A stretch of 64,000 nt of DNA, from NCBI GenBank assembly GCA_014656495.1, contig BNCN01000004.1, positions 124,001-188,000 on the forward strand. The letters are read 5' to 3'. Numbering within the stretch: position 1 is the first letter of the stretch; each line of letters begins with the position of its first letter. The notes under the pieces are model-generated. The model had not been told where the DNA came from and did no database searches. It saw only the letters and a list, made by a program, of their open reading frames with translations. Both the position numbers and the translations under genes were made by a program. The stretch is from Comamonas sp. KCTC 72670 (GTDB lineage: Bacteria; Myxococcota; Myxococcia; Myxococcales; Myxococcaceae). Below, piece after piece: positions 1 through 11,915 of this stretch.

Positions 1-1
1 G

Positions 2-349
2 GTCCTCGTGGAGGACGACCCGGCGCTGAGCGACAACCTGGCGGAGCTCCTGCGCGGACGCGGCTTCTCGTGCGTGACGGCGGCCTCGGTGCTGGATACG
101 GACCGCATCTTGTGCGCCCAGCCCTTCGCGGCGCTGGTGGACCTGCGTGTGCCCGGGGGCCCGGATGGCGAGGCGCTGCGGCGGCTGCGCGCGCGGTATC
201 CACGCCTGCCCGCCTTCGTCATCACCGCGTACCCGGACGCCTCGCTCGTGCAGGACGCCGCGGGCGTCTTCTCCAAACCCTTCGACGCTGGGACGTTGCT
301 GGAGGTGCTGGAGACAGCGCACGCGGCGCGTCCCGCCCACGCCTCATGA
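2..349 (+). CDS. Response regulator, single receiver domain (5' end off the window)
   Basis: The frame is open to the left edge (V-L-V-E-D-D-P), so the true start lies outside the window or at the GTG at 8. The visible 115 residues are a CheY-like receiver. An acidic EDD cluster sits at the start, the phospho-acceptor Asp is in ALVDLRVP, a Thr is in FVITAYP, and the conserved Lys is in SKPFD. There is no output domain, so it is a stand-alone phosphotransfer protein or the tail of a larger one. Its TGA overlaps the ATG of the next kinase gene (ATGA), so the two are probably translated together and may be partners in one phosphorelay. Confidence 0.85.
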   Translation, partial: VLVEDDPALSDNLAELLRGRGFSCVTAASVLDTDRILCAQPFAALVDLRVPGGPDGEALRRLRARYPRLPAFVITAYPDASLVQDAAGVFSKPFDAGTLLEVLETAHAARPAHAS

Positions 350-1452
350 GCGAGCCCCACGCTCCGTCCCCGCCCACGGTCCTCGTGGTGGATGACAACG
401 CGGCGTTCCTGGACAACCTGCAGGAGTTGCTCGGGGACGCCGGCTACGCGGTCCGGGGCGCGTCGAACTGCAAGGCGGCGCATGCGCGCGCGAGCGAAGG
501 CTTTGACGTGGCGCTGGTGGACCTGCGCCTGCCAGACGGAGACGGCACGGCCCTGGCCGCCGAGCTGAAGGCCGCGTCACCCGACTCCGAGGTCGTGCTG
601 CTCACGGGCTTCGCCACCCTGGAGACGGCCGTCGCCGCGGTGCGCGCTGGCGCGTGCGCCTACCTGATGAAGCCCTGCGCGCCGCAGGAGCTGCTCCTCA
701 CGCTGGAGCAGGCCATGCGCCAGGTGCGTCTGCACGGAGAGAAGCGCGAGCTGGCGCGGCGCGCGCAGATGACGGAGAAGCTGGCGGCGGTGGGGACGAT
801 GACGGCGGGCCTGTCCCACGAAATCCGCAACCCGCTGAACGCGGCGGCGCTCCAGTTGTCCGTGTTGGAGCGGCGGCTGCGGCGGCTGCCGGATGGCCAG
901 CAGGCCCCCTTGTTGGAGCCCCTGCTGCTCGTCCGCGACGAAATCCGCCGCCTGGACCACATCCTGGAGGACTTCCTCCAGTTCGCGAGGCCCCGGGAGT
1001 TCCGGCCCGCCTCCGTGGATGTGAACGAGCTGCTGCGCCGCGTGGTGGACCTGCTGAGCGGCCAGGCCGCGTCACGCAAGGTGGTGTTGGAGGTCGCGGC
1101 GCGGGAGACCTCCGTGCCCCCGGTGGCGGGCGAGGAGGAGCGGCTGCGTCAGGTGCTCATCAACCTGTGCCTCAACGCGCTGGAGGCCACGCCCGCGGGA
1201 GGGCAGGTGACGCTCTCGGCGGGACAGGAGGGCGGGCGCGTCTGGCTCACCGTGGATGACAACGGCCCCGGCGTTCCACAGGCCGTCCGGGACCGCATCT
1301 TCGAGCCCTTCTTCACCACGAAGGCCCAGGGCTCCGGGCTGGGGCTCTCCATCGTCCACGCCATCGTCACGCAGCACGGCGGCTCGCTGGAGGTGGACGC
1401 CGCGCCAGGAGGCGGCGCCCGCTTCATCCTCCGCCTGCCGCTCGCGGGTTAG
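346..1452 (+). CDS. Hybrid protein: receiver domain plus histidine kinase
   Basis: 368 residues. Residues about 10-125 are a receiver with the phospho-acceptor at D59 ([12 protein letters not shown]) and Lys in LMKPC. Residues about 145-215 are a HisKA dimerisation domain with the phospho-His H158 in [11 protein letters not shown]. Residues about 255-367 are a HATPase with N, G1 and G2 boxes ([25 protein letters not shown]). No membrane segment is visible, so it is a soluble kinase whose input is probably phosphorylation of its own receiver. The start is the ATG of the ATGA overlap with the preceding response regulator. Its stop overlaps the convergent M56 peptidase gene by four bases. The signal is unknown. 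Confidence 0.93.
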   Translation: MSEPHAPSPPTVLVVDDNAAFLDNLQELLGDAGYAVRGASNCKAAHARASEGFDVALVDLRLPDGDGTALAAELKAASPDSEVVLLTGFATLETAVAAVRAGACAYLMKPCAPQELLLTLEQAMRQVRLHGEKRELARRAQMTEKLAAVGTMTAGLSHEIRNPLNAAALQLSVLERRLRRLPDGQQAPLLEPLLLVRDEIRRLDHILEDFLQFARPREFRPASVDVNELLRRVVDLLSGQAASRKVVLEVAARETSVPPVAGEEERLRQVLINLCLNALEATPAGGQVTLSAGQEGGRVWLTVDDNGPGVPQAVRDRIFEPFFTTKAQGSGLGLSIVHAIVTQHGGSLEVDAAPGGGARFILRLPLAG

Positions 1453-3374
1453 CGCGTCGCCGTCGGGCTGTGGAACACGAAGGCATCGCAGTCGTCGCAG
1501 TCCGGGGTGTTCGTGGCACCCACCACGTCGGAGAGGTCGAGCCCCGCCACCCGCTGGGACTCGCGCGGGCCCCCACCGGGCTCCTTGGTGAACCAGATGT
1601 CGAACACGTACCGCACCGCGACGGGCTTGCCGTCGAGCCTCGCGGGCTCGTAGCGCCACGTGGAGAGCGTGCGGATGACGCCCGCCTCCAACCCGCGCAG
1701 GCCCTTGAGCGGCTGGCAGTCCGTCACGGAGCCTTCCGCGGTGATGACGCAGCGAGCGACCACCGCGCCCTTGGGGAACCCGTCCAGGGAGGTCTGCGAG
1801 CCGTACGCGACATTGCGGAACTGGATGCGCTCACCCGAGAGGAACCTCGGCGGGGTGATGCCGGGCCGGAGCCGCTTGAGGGGCGGAGGCGACGTCATGT
1901 GCTTGTAGATGGCGTCGTACGCGGAGGCGCGGGCGGGCGCGGGCGCGGAGACGACCACCAGGGGACGCTCGTTGGCGTGTTCGTCGGCGTGCGCGGACGC
2001 GGCGCTCACCAGGGCGTCGTCGAGGTCCGGCGCCGGGGCTTCATCCATCACCACCAGGACCGCGGGCGCGCCGTCGAGCGAGTAGGGGACGCGGGACAGC
2101 TCCGTACGTCCGATCGAACCGGTGTCGGGAATGAGCAGCGGCCCGGTGGCCCGGGCGGTGCGCGCCTTCACGGTGGAGGTGCGCTGCGCCTTCTGGGGCG
2201 CCGGCGCGGCGGTGGGCCTCGGGCCCACGGGCTCGAGCTGAACTTGCGACGTGAACGACGCCGGCGCGACGAGCAGGCGGTTGATCGGCGCGGCGTTGGA
2301 CAACATGCCCGCCGCTTCTGCGCGCACCTCGGTGGGGAGGGTCGTCGGGCCCGTGGGGGCCTCGGCGTGCGCGGTCTCCGGAACCTGTGACGTCGCGAGC
2401 GCCACGGCGAGCCCCGCGCTGCCCAGGCCACTGGCGAGCCGCCACGGCCGGCGCGGCGAGCGGGGCTCGGCGGCGGACAGCAACCGGCGGACCCGGGCGA
2501 GCAGCGCGCCACCGCCCACGCCGAGCGCGGGGTGGGGTGTCGCGCCGAAGCGCTGCTCCTCGATGAGGGCCAGGGCGCGGGCGTACAGCACCACGTCCCC
2601 ACAGCACTGGACGGCCAGGTCGTCCGCGCAGTGCTCGCGCTCCTCGCGGATGCGGTGGGACAGCCACCACACGGCCGGGTGGTAGAAGAGGAGGGTCTCC
2701 ACGAAGGACTGGAGCAGGTTGACCAGGTAGTCGTGGCGCCGGATGTGGGCCAGCTCGTGCGCGAGCACGGCCTCGAGCTGCGCGGGCGTCAGCCCGACGA
2801 TGGCTCCGGCCGGCACGAGGATGAGCGGCCGCCACAGCCCGATGACCATGGGGACGTCGACCCGGGCGGAGGCCAGCAGCCGCACGGGCCGCGCCAGGCG
2901 GACGCGGCTCAGCGCGCGCGTCAGGGCCTCCTGCCACGGCGCCGGAGGCGCGTGCGTGTCCCGCCGGGTCATCCGCTGCGTGACCCCCCAGGCGACGACG
3001 GTGCGCGCCGACAGCAGCAGGACGCCGCAGCACCAGGCGGGCAGCAGCCAGGGCCGGAGCGCCTCGGTCCAGGGCACGTCCGGAAGCACGACGCTGTCGG
3101 TGGCGACCACCGTCAGCATGCCGGCGTGGGCGAGCGCCTCGAAGGTGCCGGCCGTCGCGTCCCGCGTGGCCTCCGCCAGGGCGGTGAGGAAGGTGACGAC
3201 GGGCAGGAGGACCATGACCACCAGCCCCAGACACGCCGTGGCGTAGCGCAACCGGGCGGCGCGCTGCGGCATCAGGGCCAGCAGCCCCGCGACGGCCAGT
3301 GCCACCACCGCACCCTGCCAGACGAAGCCGAGAAGGGCTTGTTCCAGGGCGTGGAGATAACGCGCGTCCATCAT
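1449..3374 (-). CDS. BlaR1/MecR1-like M56 peptidase with TonB-type C-terminal domain
   Basis: 641 residues. The N-terminal part has three or four membrane helices (LLGFVWQGAVVALAVAGLLA, a segment near residue 50, another near 115-135). An M56 zinc-protease domain follows with H206-E-L-A-H210 in VLAHELAHIRRHDY and a further EREHCADDLAV segment. One more helix near residue 310 leads to a long Ala/Pro linker. The last ~110 residues look like a TonB C-terminal domain (PKGAVVARCVITAEGSVTDC ... TLSTWRYEPARLDGKPV). M56 proteins of this type sense an envelope signal and cleave a partner BlaI-type repressor. The adjacent upstream gene is that repressor and overlaps by four bases. The C-terminal domain replaces the usual penicillin-binding sensor, so beta-lactam sensing should not be assumed. 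Confidence 0.88.
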   Translation of the reverse strand: MMDARYLHALEQALLGFVWQGAVVALAVAGLLALMPQRAARLRYATACLGLVVMVLLPVVTFLTALAEATRDATAGTFEALAHAGMLTVVATDSVVLPDVPWTEALRPWLLPAWCCGVLLLSARTVVAWGVTQRMTRRDTHAPPAPWQEALTRALSRVRLARPVRLLASARVDVPMVIGLWRPLILVPAGAIVGLTPAQLEAVLAHELAHIRRHDYLVNLLQSFVETLLFYHPAVWWLSHRIREEREHCADDLAVQCCGDVVLYARALALIEEQRFGATPHPALGVGGGALLARVRRLLSAAEPRSPRRPWRLASGLGSAGLAVALATSQVPETAHAEAPTGPTTLPTEVRAEAAGMLSNAAPINRLLVAPASFTSQVQLEPVGPRPTAAPAPQKAQRTSTVKARTARATGPLLIPDTGSIGRTELSRVPYSLDGAPAVLVVMDEAPAPDLDDALVSAASAHADEHANERPLVVVSAPAPARASAYDAIYKHMTSPPPLKRLRPGITPPRFLSGERIQFRNVAYGSQTSLDGFPKGAVVARCVITAEGSVTDCQPLKGLRGLEAGVIRTLSTWRYEPARLDGKPVAVRYVFDIWFTKEPGGGPRESQRVAGLDLSDVVGATNTPDCDDCDAFVFHSPTATR

Positions 3375-3766
3375 TTCCCCCGCTTTTCGTGTGCGTCGAG
3401 CAGCTTGCGAATCTCCGCCAGCTCCTCGGCGGAAGCGCGCTTCATGGACAACGCCTGGGCAACGACAGTCATGGCCGAGCCCCCGAAAGCCCGGTCCATC
3501 AAGTCCCTCAGGAGGTCGCGCTGCGTGCGCGTCTCGCTGAGGGCGGCTTCATAGACATGCGTCCGTTCGCTCTCATCCCGTTGGACGATGCCCTTCTCCG
3601 TCATGTTCTGGAGGAGCTTGAGCACCGTGGTGTAGCCGGTGTCCTTGTCCTGCGTGCCCCGCATCAGCTCATGCACCTGCCGGACGGTGCAGGGGCCGTG
3701 CTGCCAGAGCACACGGAGGATGGCCAGCTCTGCACGCGTCGGCTGCGGGAGGGCGTGGGTGGTCAT
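3371..3766 (-). CDS. BlaI/MecI/CopY-family transcriptional repressor
   Basis: 131 residues from the ATG at 3766 (MTTHALPQPTRAELAI). An upstream in-frame start exists at 3802, but it would lie inside the operator palindromes. The protein has the family layout: a winged helix at residues about 8-80 (AELAILRVLWQHGPCTVRQV, then DTGYTTVLKLLQNMTEKG with the recognition helix) and a helical dimerisation and cleavage region. It should repress its own operon with the downstream M56 peptidase gene (overlap of 4 bases) until the peptidase cleaves it. Two dyads just upstream of the start are the likely operator. Confidence 0.92.
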   Translation of the reverse strand: MTTHALPQPTRAELAILRVLWQHGPCTVRQVHELMRGTQDKDTGYTTVLKLLQNMTEKGIVQRDESERTHVYEAALSETRTQRDLLRDLMDRAFGGSAMTVVAQALSMKRASAEELAEIRKLLDAHEKRGK

Positions 3767-3778
3767 GGCGCGGAGTAT

Positions 3779-3815
3779 TACGACGGCCGTCGTACGTGTC
3801 AACGACGTCCGTCGT
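3779..3815. promoter_or_regulatory. Tandem operator dyads upstream of the blaI-like gene
   Basis: Two near-identical dyads lie 13-49 bases upstream of the repressor start: TACGACGGCCGTCGTA (3779-3794, a perfect palindrome) and ACGACGTCCGTCGT (3802-3815). Both have the form ACGAC-G-N2-C-GTCGT. Their centres are 22 bases apart, about two turns of the helix, so two dimers would bind the same DNA face. BlaI-family repressors bind such short dyads in their own promoters. That these are the operators of this gene is inference. Confidence 0.7.
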
Positions 3816-3926
3816 AGATGTCCGCCGCGAACGACGCGGTGCGCTGGAAGGATGAGGTCCCCCAGGTCAAACGCAGCTCCCGCCGCCGTATATCTTTGGT
3901 GGCGGTCAAGGCTGCCGCGTCAGGAA

Positions 3927-5342
<1,416 letters not shown>

Positions 5343-5369
5343 GGGAGATGCGGGGCCTTTGTTGTCAGG

Positions 5370-5867
5370 TCAGGTTGCGGAGGCGCTTACCGGGGACACG
5401 CCCGGTCCGATGATACGGGCGTGCCAGGTCTCCACCACCGGTTCGATGCGGGGCGTGATGTTGACGACGGAGCTGGGGAAGCAGTGCGCGGGCAGCTCCG
5501 AGAAGATGAGGCGGACGGCCTCCGCGTCGGCCTCGGTGGACACGGCCACGTGGGGCCTCACGATGAGGTCGGTGAGGTGCGGAGGCTGGTCCACGCCGCA
5601 CACGACGCGGGCCACCGCGGAGCTTTGATAGAACAGCACCCGCACGTCCGCCTCGCGGGCCTGCTCCAGGAAGGCCAGCAGGGTGCGGCCCTCCACGGCG
5701 CCCACCAGCAGGGCCTCGGGCGACCAGGGCCCCAGGGCCACCGCGTCCTGCCCGCTCAAGGGCCGGCCAATGGGCACGGGTGGCGCACGGTCGCTCGTCA
5801 GCACGGCCCCGCGTTCTCCCTGCCAATAGAGGCGCGTTTCGTACTCAGTGATGGTCACGTTCGTCAC
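5370..5867 (-). CDS. OsmC-like protein lacking the first catalytic cysteine
   Basis: 165 residues with the OsmC/Ohr core: a strand-rich N-terminus, the helix ALGPWSPEALLVGAVEGRTL, a middle strand region (LTDLIVRPHVAV), and the C-terminal helix with ELPAHCFPSSVV. OsmC and Ohr reduce organic hydroperoxides with two cysteines. Here the first position, normally Cys in the central helix, appears to be Arg or a neighbouring residue (VEGRT), while the second cysteine (AHC) is kept. It is therefore unlikely to be a normal peroxidase. It lies 27 bases upstream of the NtrC-like gene on the same strand, so a regulatory or redox-sensing role is possible but unproven. Confidence 0.7.
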   Translation of the reverse strand: MTNVTITEYETRLYWQGERGAVLTSDRAPPVPIGRPLSGQDAVALGPWSPEALLVGAVEGRTLLAFLEQAREADVRVLFYQSSAVARVVCGVDQPPHLTDLIVRPHVAVSTEADAEAVRLIFSELPAHCFPSSVVNITPRIEPVVETWHARIIGPGVSPVSASAT

Positions 5868-6074
5868 GGGCTCACCTCCGCCGCAGCCAGAGCAGGCAGT
5901 GCCCCTTCAACGCGCATGCCGCGCGAGTGCTTCTTCTGGGACGCCGCATGGGTACCGGGGGGCTGGGCCTGCGAGGAGCGGAACTCATGGCCAACCGAAG
6001 CGGCGGCGCAGCCGGTGGCATGAGGCTAACCCGCGGACAGGCGCCCAACATCTGGGGAACCCCCGACTTCATGC

Positions 6075-6506
6075 TCAGGCGTTGAACTCCGCGGCCAGCT
6101 CGTGGCGGTCCTGCTCGTCGATGAGATAGCGCGCGTAGCGCACCAGGTCCGCCTCGGTGAGGATGCCTTGGAGCGCGCCCGTCTCGCTCACCACCGGCAG
6201 GCAGCCATACTTGTGCTCGAGCATCATCGTCACCGCGCGCTTGAGCGGCGTGTCGGGGTGCACCGTCTTCACGTCCCGCGTCATGATGTCCGCGGCCCAC
6301 AGCGGGTGCGCGGCCGGGTCGGTGGCGTGCGTGGTGGCGGCGCGCAGCAGGTCGCGGTGGGTGATGAGGCCCACCAGCTTGTCCTGACGCACCACGGGCA
6401 GGTGGCGGATGCGGTGCAGCCGGAGCAGCTCGTCCGCCTTGGCCAGGTTCTGCGTCTCCTTGAGTGTGACCACGTCTCGGGTCATCAGCTCTCCGACAAT
6501 CTGCAT
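6075..6506 (-). CDS. CBS-pair protein
   Basis: 143 residues made of two CBS motifs and little else: MTRDVVTLKETQNLAKADEL at the start of the first and MTRDVKTVHPDTPLKRAVTM at the start of the second, each followed by LPVV-x-GLITHRDL or a similar strand-helix end. Such stand-alone Bateman modules usually bind adenine nucleotides and act as sensors or partners of other proteins. The start is the ATG at 6506, with a strong AGGAGA eight bases before it. An upstream in-frame start would give an implausible basic extension. It is transcribed away from the thiC riboswitch. The partner is unknown. Confidence 0.9.
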   Translation of the reverse strand: MQIVGELMTRDVVTLKETQNLAKADELLRLHRIRHLPVVRQDKLVGLITHRDLLRAATTHATDPAAHPLWAADIMTRDVKTVHPDTPLKRAVTMMLEHKYGCLPVVSETGALQGILTEADLVRYARYLIDEQDRHELAAEFNA

Positions 6507-6683
6507 GGGATTCTCCTGGCGGGGGAAACGGTGTTGCTTCTTGCGTTCTGCATCTCCGGGGCCAACCGGTCTGCCCCTGGGAACGGTGTTTCCCGGCCTC
6601 GGAAGGCGCAAGGTTTGCGCGCAGGCGCGCTTCCCCGCATGCATTGCGCGGGTGACAGCCCCTCACGCCCACGGGCGGGTTGA

Positions 6684-8750
<2,067 letters not shown>

Positions 8751-8857
8751 CCCATCAGATCACCTGTCCGGGACGTGACAATCCGTGACTGGGCGTGTCA
8801 TGGTGGACCCCAATGGGCGCGCTCTTCGCGCCCGAGACATCTTTGGAGGGGATTTCA

Positions 8858-9247
8858 ATGGAGACTCCGCCGCAGGAGCAGATGGGTTCGTTCATCAGTG
8901 GCTCGCCGATGCCGACCCAGGATGAGAAGACGATGGGGCTGCTCGCTCACATGGGCACCATCCTGGCCAACTTCGTGGGCCTGGGCTTCGCCGTGCCGCT
9001 GGTGCTCATGCTGACGAAGGGCAAGGAGTCCTCTTTCGTCCGTGCTCACGCCGTGGAGTCGCTGAACTTCCAGATCACGGTGTTCATCGCGGCCTTCGTC
9101 AGCGCCATCACCGTGTGCATCGGCATCGGCGCGGTGCTGCTGCCCATCGTCGGCATCGTGGCCATCGTCTTCGCCATCATCGCGGGCCTGAAGGCGAACG
9201 AGGGGCAGCTCTACAAGTACCCGGTCAACATCCGGCTGGTGAAGTAG
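8858..9247 (+). CDS. DUF4870 small membrane protein
   Basis: 129 residues. The layout is that of DUF4870 (Tic20-like) proteins: a short polar N-terminus, then DEKTMGLLAHMGTILANFVG, a helix pair around FAVPLVLMLTKGKESSFVRAHAVESLNFQ (the RxHAxxSLNFQ motif), and a long hydrophobic segment up to residue 110. About four membrane helices are predicted by eye. Function is unknown in the family. The start is the ATG at 8858 behind a GGAGGGG. An earlier in-frame start at 8795 lacks a ribosome site. A terminator-like hairpin follows the gene. Confidence 0.9.
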   Translation: METPPQEQMGSFISGSPMPTQDEKTMGLLAHMGTILANFVGLGFAVPLVLMLTKGKESSFVRAHAVESLNFQITVFIAAFVSAITVCIGIGAVLLPIVGIVAIVFAIIAGLKANEGQLYKYPVNIRLVK

Positions 9248-9284
9248 CACGCCGCTCCGGATCCGCGACGCGGGCCGGAACACT

Positions 9285-9319
9285 CGGGCGGGCCAGGCGC
9301 GAAGGCGCGGGCCCGCCCG
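9285..9319. terminator. Hairpin between convergent genes
   Basis: A perfect 10-bp stem, CGGGCGGGCC (9285-9294) with GGCCCGCCCG (9310-9319), lies in the 80-base gap between the DUF4870 gene and the convergent moaA. The loop is 15 bases and there is no clear T-run, so it may be a bidirectional terminator of the T-poor type common in high-GC genomes. Confidence 0.6.
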
Positions 9320-9327
9320 TCGTGTAT

Positions 9328-10338
9328 TCAGCCGCCAATGCCCATCATGGACAGCAGCGTGGCGCCGTTGCCGGGCTCGGTGAAGCGGTGGCCCTCGGGC
9401 TTGTCACCCAGGGCGCGGCGGATGGCCACCGCCAGCTCCACGTCGGTGGCGCCGCCCCGGATGAGCTGGTGCAGCGGCGCCTGCGCGCGTCCGCCCAGAC
9501 AACTGCGCAGGTCGCCGTTGGACGCCACGCGCACGCGGTTGCAGCCGCCGCAGAAGTTCTGGGTCAGCGGGGAGATGAACCCCACGCGGCCCGCCGGAGC
9601 GCGCCAGTAGCGCGCGGGGCCCGCGGTGGCCGCGTCCTGCGCGTCATCGGGTTCGGGCTCCAGCGGCAGTCCCGAGGCTTGGATCCGCTCCACCAGCTCC
9701 GCGGTGGGCACCGGCGTACCCTGACCGAAGGGCATCAGCTCGATGAAGCGGGGCACGAAGCCGCGCGCGTGCGCGAAGGTCACCAGCGCGGGCACCTCCG
9801 AGTCGTTCACCCCGCGCATGACGACGACGTTGAGCTTCAGGGACGCGTAGCCCGCCGCGGCCGCCGCGTCGATGCCGCGCAGGACGGCGGCGAGGTCTCC
9901 CTGCTTGGAGATGCGCCGGAACGTCTCCTCGGAGAGGGTGTCCAGGCTCAGGTTGAGCTGGGTGAGCCCGGCCTCGCGCAAGGGCGCGGCGAGCCGCTCC
10001 AGGTGGCTGGCATTGCTGGTGATGGCCAGGTGCTCGATGCCGGGCACGGACGCGATGCGCCGCGTGATGTCGAGGATGTCCGGGCGGATCATCGGCTCGC
10101 CGCCCGTGAGGCGCACGCGGCGGATGCCCATGCGCGCGAAGACGCGGGTGATGCGCTCCAGCTCCTCGGGGCCCAGCAGGTCGCGCTTGCCACCCCATGA
10201 GGCGGGCGAGCAGTAGCCGCACCGGAAGTTGCAGCGGTCGGTGATGCTCAGCCGCAGGTACGTCATCCGCCGCCCCTGCGCGTCCTGCAGGGGCGGGGCG
10301 AGCGCGGAGGTCGCGGGCTGGGGAGGAAGGGTCGTCAC
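9328..10338 (-). CDS. moaA: GTP 3',8-cyclase MoaA (molybdenum cofactor step 1)
   Basis: 336 residues from the GTG at 10338. MoaA converts GTP to 3',8-cyclo-7,8-dihydro-GTP with MoaC in molybdopterin synthesis. The radical-SAM cluster motif is C36-x3-C40-x2-C43 (DRCNFRCGYC), SAM binding is at GGEP, and the second cluster is in CGGCNRVRVASNGDLRSC (C-x2-C-x13-C). The protein ends in the Gly-Gly tail (MMGIGG) that MoaA needs for activity. The start was chosen because MoaA normally has about 20-25 residues before YLRLSITDRC. Longer in-frame starts run into the next gene. moeA lies elsewhere in the window. Confidence 0.97.
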   Translation of the reverse strand: MTTLPPQPATSALAPPLQDAQGRRMTYLRLSITDRCNFRCGYCSPASWGGKRDLLGPEELERITRVFARMGIRRVRLTGGEPMIRPDILDITRRIASVPGIEHLAITSNASHLERLAAPLREAGLTQLNLSLDTLSEETFRRISKQGDLAAVLRGIDAAAAAGYASLKLNVVVMRGVNDSEVPALVTFAHARGFVPRFIELMPFGQGTPVPTAELVERIQASGLPLEPEPDDAQDAATAGPARYWRAPAGRVGFISPLTQNFCGGCNRVRVASNGDLRSCLGGRAQAPLHQLIRGGATDVELAVAIRRALGDKPEGHRFTEPGNGATLLSMMGIGG

Positions 10339-10405
10339 GGCGGGCCTGACCTCATAACAGCGGGCCCCGGGACGGTCATCTCTTCCAGCCGCGGCCTCGC
10401 CTCGC

Positions 10406-11677
10406 TCACCCCTTGTTGCCCGCCGCCGAACGAACGACGGCCGGCTTGGGCGCGTCATCGTCACTGGCGGAACGTCCGGACACCGGGTCCACGTCGTCGT
10501 CCAGGTCGGTGAGCCGGGCCAGCTCGGCCTCGGCGTCATTCGCGTCCTGTTCGGCTTGCGGCAGCTGGAGCTTCTTGGTCGCCATCTCCTGCTTGATGCG
10601 GATCAGCCCTTCCTCGCCAATGTCGAGGAACGCCCGGACGACCTCCGGATCGAACTGCGTGTTGGCGCAGCGCTTGATCTCCTGGATGGCGTTGGTGAAC
10701 GTCGTGCCCTTGCGGTAGGGCCGGTCGCTCGTCATCGCGTCCAGCGTGTCCGCCACGGCGAAGATGCGGGCGCCGATGTGGATCTCCTGCCGCTGCAGGT
10801 TGCGCGGATAGCCGGCGCCGTCCCAGCGCTCCTGGTGCGAGAGGACGATGGAGGCGGGCGTGTCCAGGAAGGGGATGGCCTGGATCATCTGGAAGCCGAT
10901 GTCCGGGTGCTTGCGCATCTCCAGCCACTCGTCGGGCGTGAGCTTGCCGGGCTTGAGCAGCACCGCGTCCGGCACGCCAATCTTGCCGATGTCGTGCAGC
11001 AGGGCGCCGCGGCCAATCTCCTCCAGCTCCTTGCCCTGGATGCCCATCCGGGTGGCGATGGCGGACGTGTAGCTCACCACGCGCTGCGAGTGGTCGCTCG
11101 TCTCGTGCTCGCGGGCGTCCAGCGCGGCGACCAGGGCCAGCAGCGTGTTCTGGTACGTGTTCGCGATGTCGCGCAGGGCGCTGCGCAGCTCGGCCGTCCT
11201 GTCCCGGACCTTGCGCTCCAGCTTCTTCTGGTAGCGCTTGCGGGCCATCTCGATGCGGCGCTTGGCCAGCGCGCGTTCGATGGCGCGGATCAGATCCGTG
11301 AGCTTGGGTGGCTTGAGCAGGTAGTCCACCGCGCCGCGCCGCAGACAGTCCACGGCGGACTCGGTGTCACCGTAGCCGGTGAGCATGATGACGGAGGTGT
11401 CGGGGAGCCGCTCGCGCAGGTTCTCCAGCAGCCAGAGACCGTCCTTGCCCGGCATCTTCATGTCGCTGATGACGAGCGGAGTCTCCTCCTCGCCCGCCAG
11501 GTCCAGGGCCATCTCGGCCCCGTTGGCGACGACGCAGTTGTAGCCTTCCTCACGCAGCAGGACGGAGATGACGTCGCGTACGGAGTCGTCGTCGTCGACG
11601 ATGAGGATTCGGGGTGGGGCAGGGGGGATGGCTTCCACGGCGAGCGATTCTAGAGGTTTCCGGGTTTCATTGGCCAA
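10406..11677 (-). CDS. Response regulator with HD-GYP output domain
   Basis: 423 residues. Receiver at about 22-140 with phospho-acceptor D72 (LVISDMKMPGKDG) and Lys in LLKPPK. A coiled-coil-like linker (RRIEMARKRYQKKLERKVRD) leads to an HD-GYP domain with the metal motifs HDIGKIG, HPDIGF, SHQERWDGAGYP and ADTLDAMTSDRPYR. HD-GYP domains usually hydrolyse cyclic di-GMP to GMP. The usual HHE is HQE here, while GYP is intact, so activity is likely but not certain. The last ~45 residues are acidic and low-complexity. No kinase is next to it. Confidence 0.93.
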   Translation of the reverse strand: MANETRKPLESLAVEAIPPAPPRILIVDDDDSVRDVISVLLREEGYNCVVANGAEMALDLAGEEETPLVISDMKMPGKDGLWLLENLRERLPDTSVIMLTGYGDTESAVDCLRRGAVDYLLKPPKLTDLIRAIERALAKRRIEMARKRYQKKLERKVRDRTAELRSALRDIANTYQNTLLALVAALDAREHETSDHSQRVVSYTSAIATRMGIQGKELEEIGRGALLHDIGKIGVPDAVLLKPGKLTPDEWLEMRKHPDIGFQMIQAIPFLDTPASIVLSHQERWDGAGYPRNLQRQEIHIGARIFAVADTLDAMTSDRPYRKGTTFTNAIQEIKRCANTQFDPEVVRAFLDIGEEGLIRIKQEMATKKLQLPQAEQDANDAEAELARLTDLDDDVDPVSGRSASDDDAPKPAVVRSAAGNKG

Positions 11678-11915
11678 CGCGGACGGGAATTTAGCACTGG
11701 ATCAGGGTTCACGGCTGATCGTTCGGTGCCCAGGACGAGCGGCCGACCCCTGGCGGCGGGTGGGACAGGCAAGCGTGACGTCCGCTCTCGCCCCAGAAAT
11801 CCGCCACGAGAACCGCTTGTCTGCCCGCTCGTATTCCCGGGAAAAACAGGGATGCTGGAGTCCTGGCGGGCCAGGGGGCTCCCGCCCGGTCCCCGACTCT
11901 TGACGTTGGATGGCC

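Noticed and set aside
5987-6085. A 32-codon plus-strand frame with a GGAG before its ATG
   Set aside because: It overlaps the end of the CBS gene, has low-complexity content, and no supporting context.
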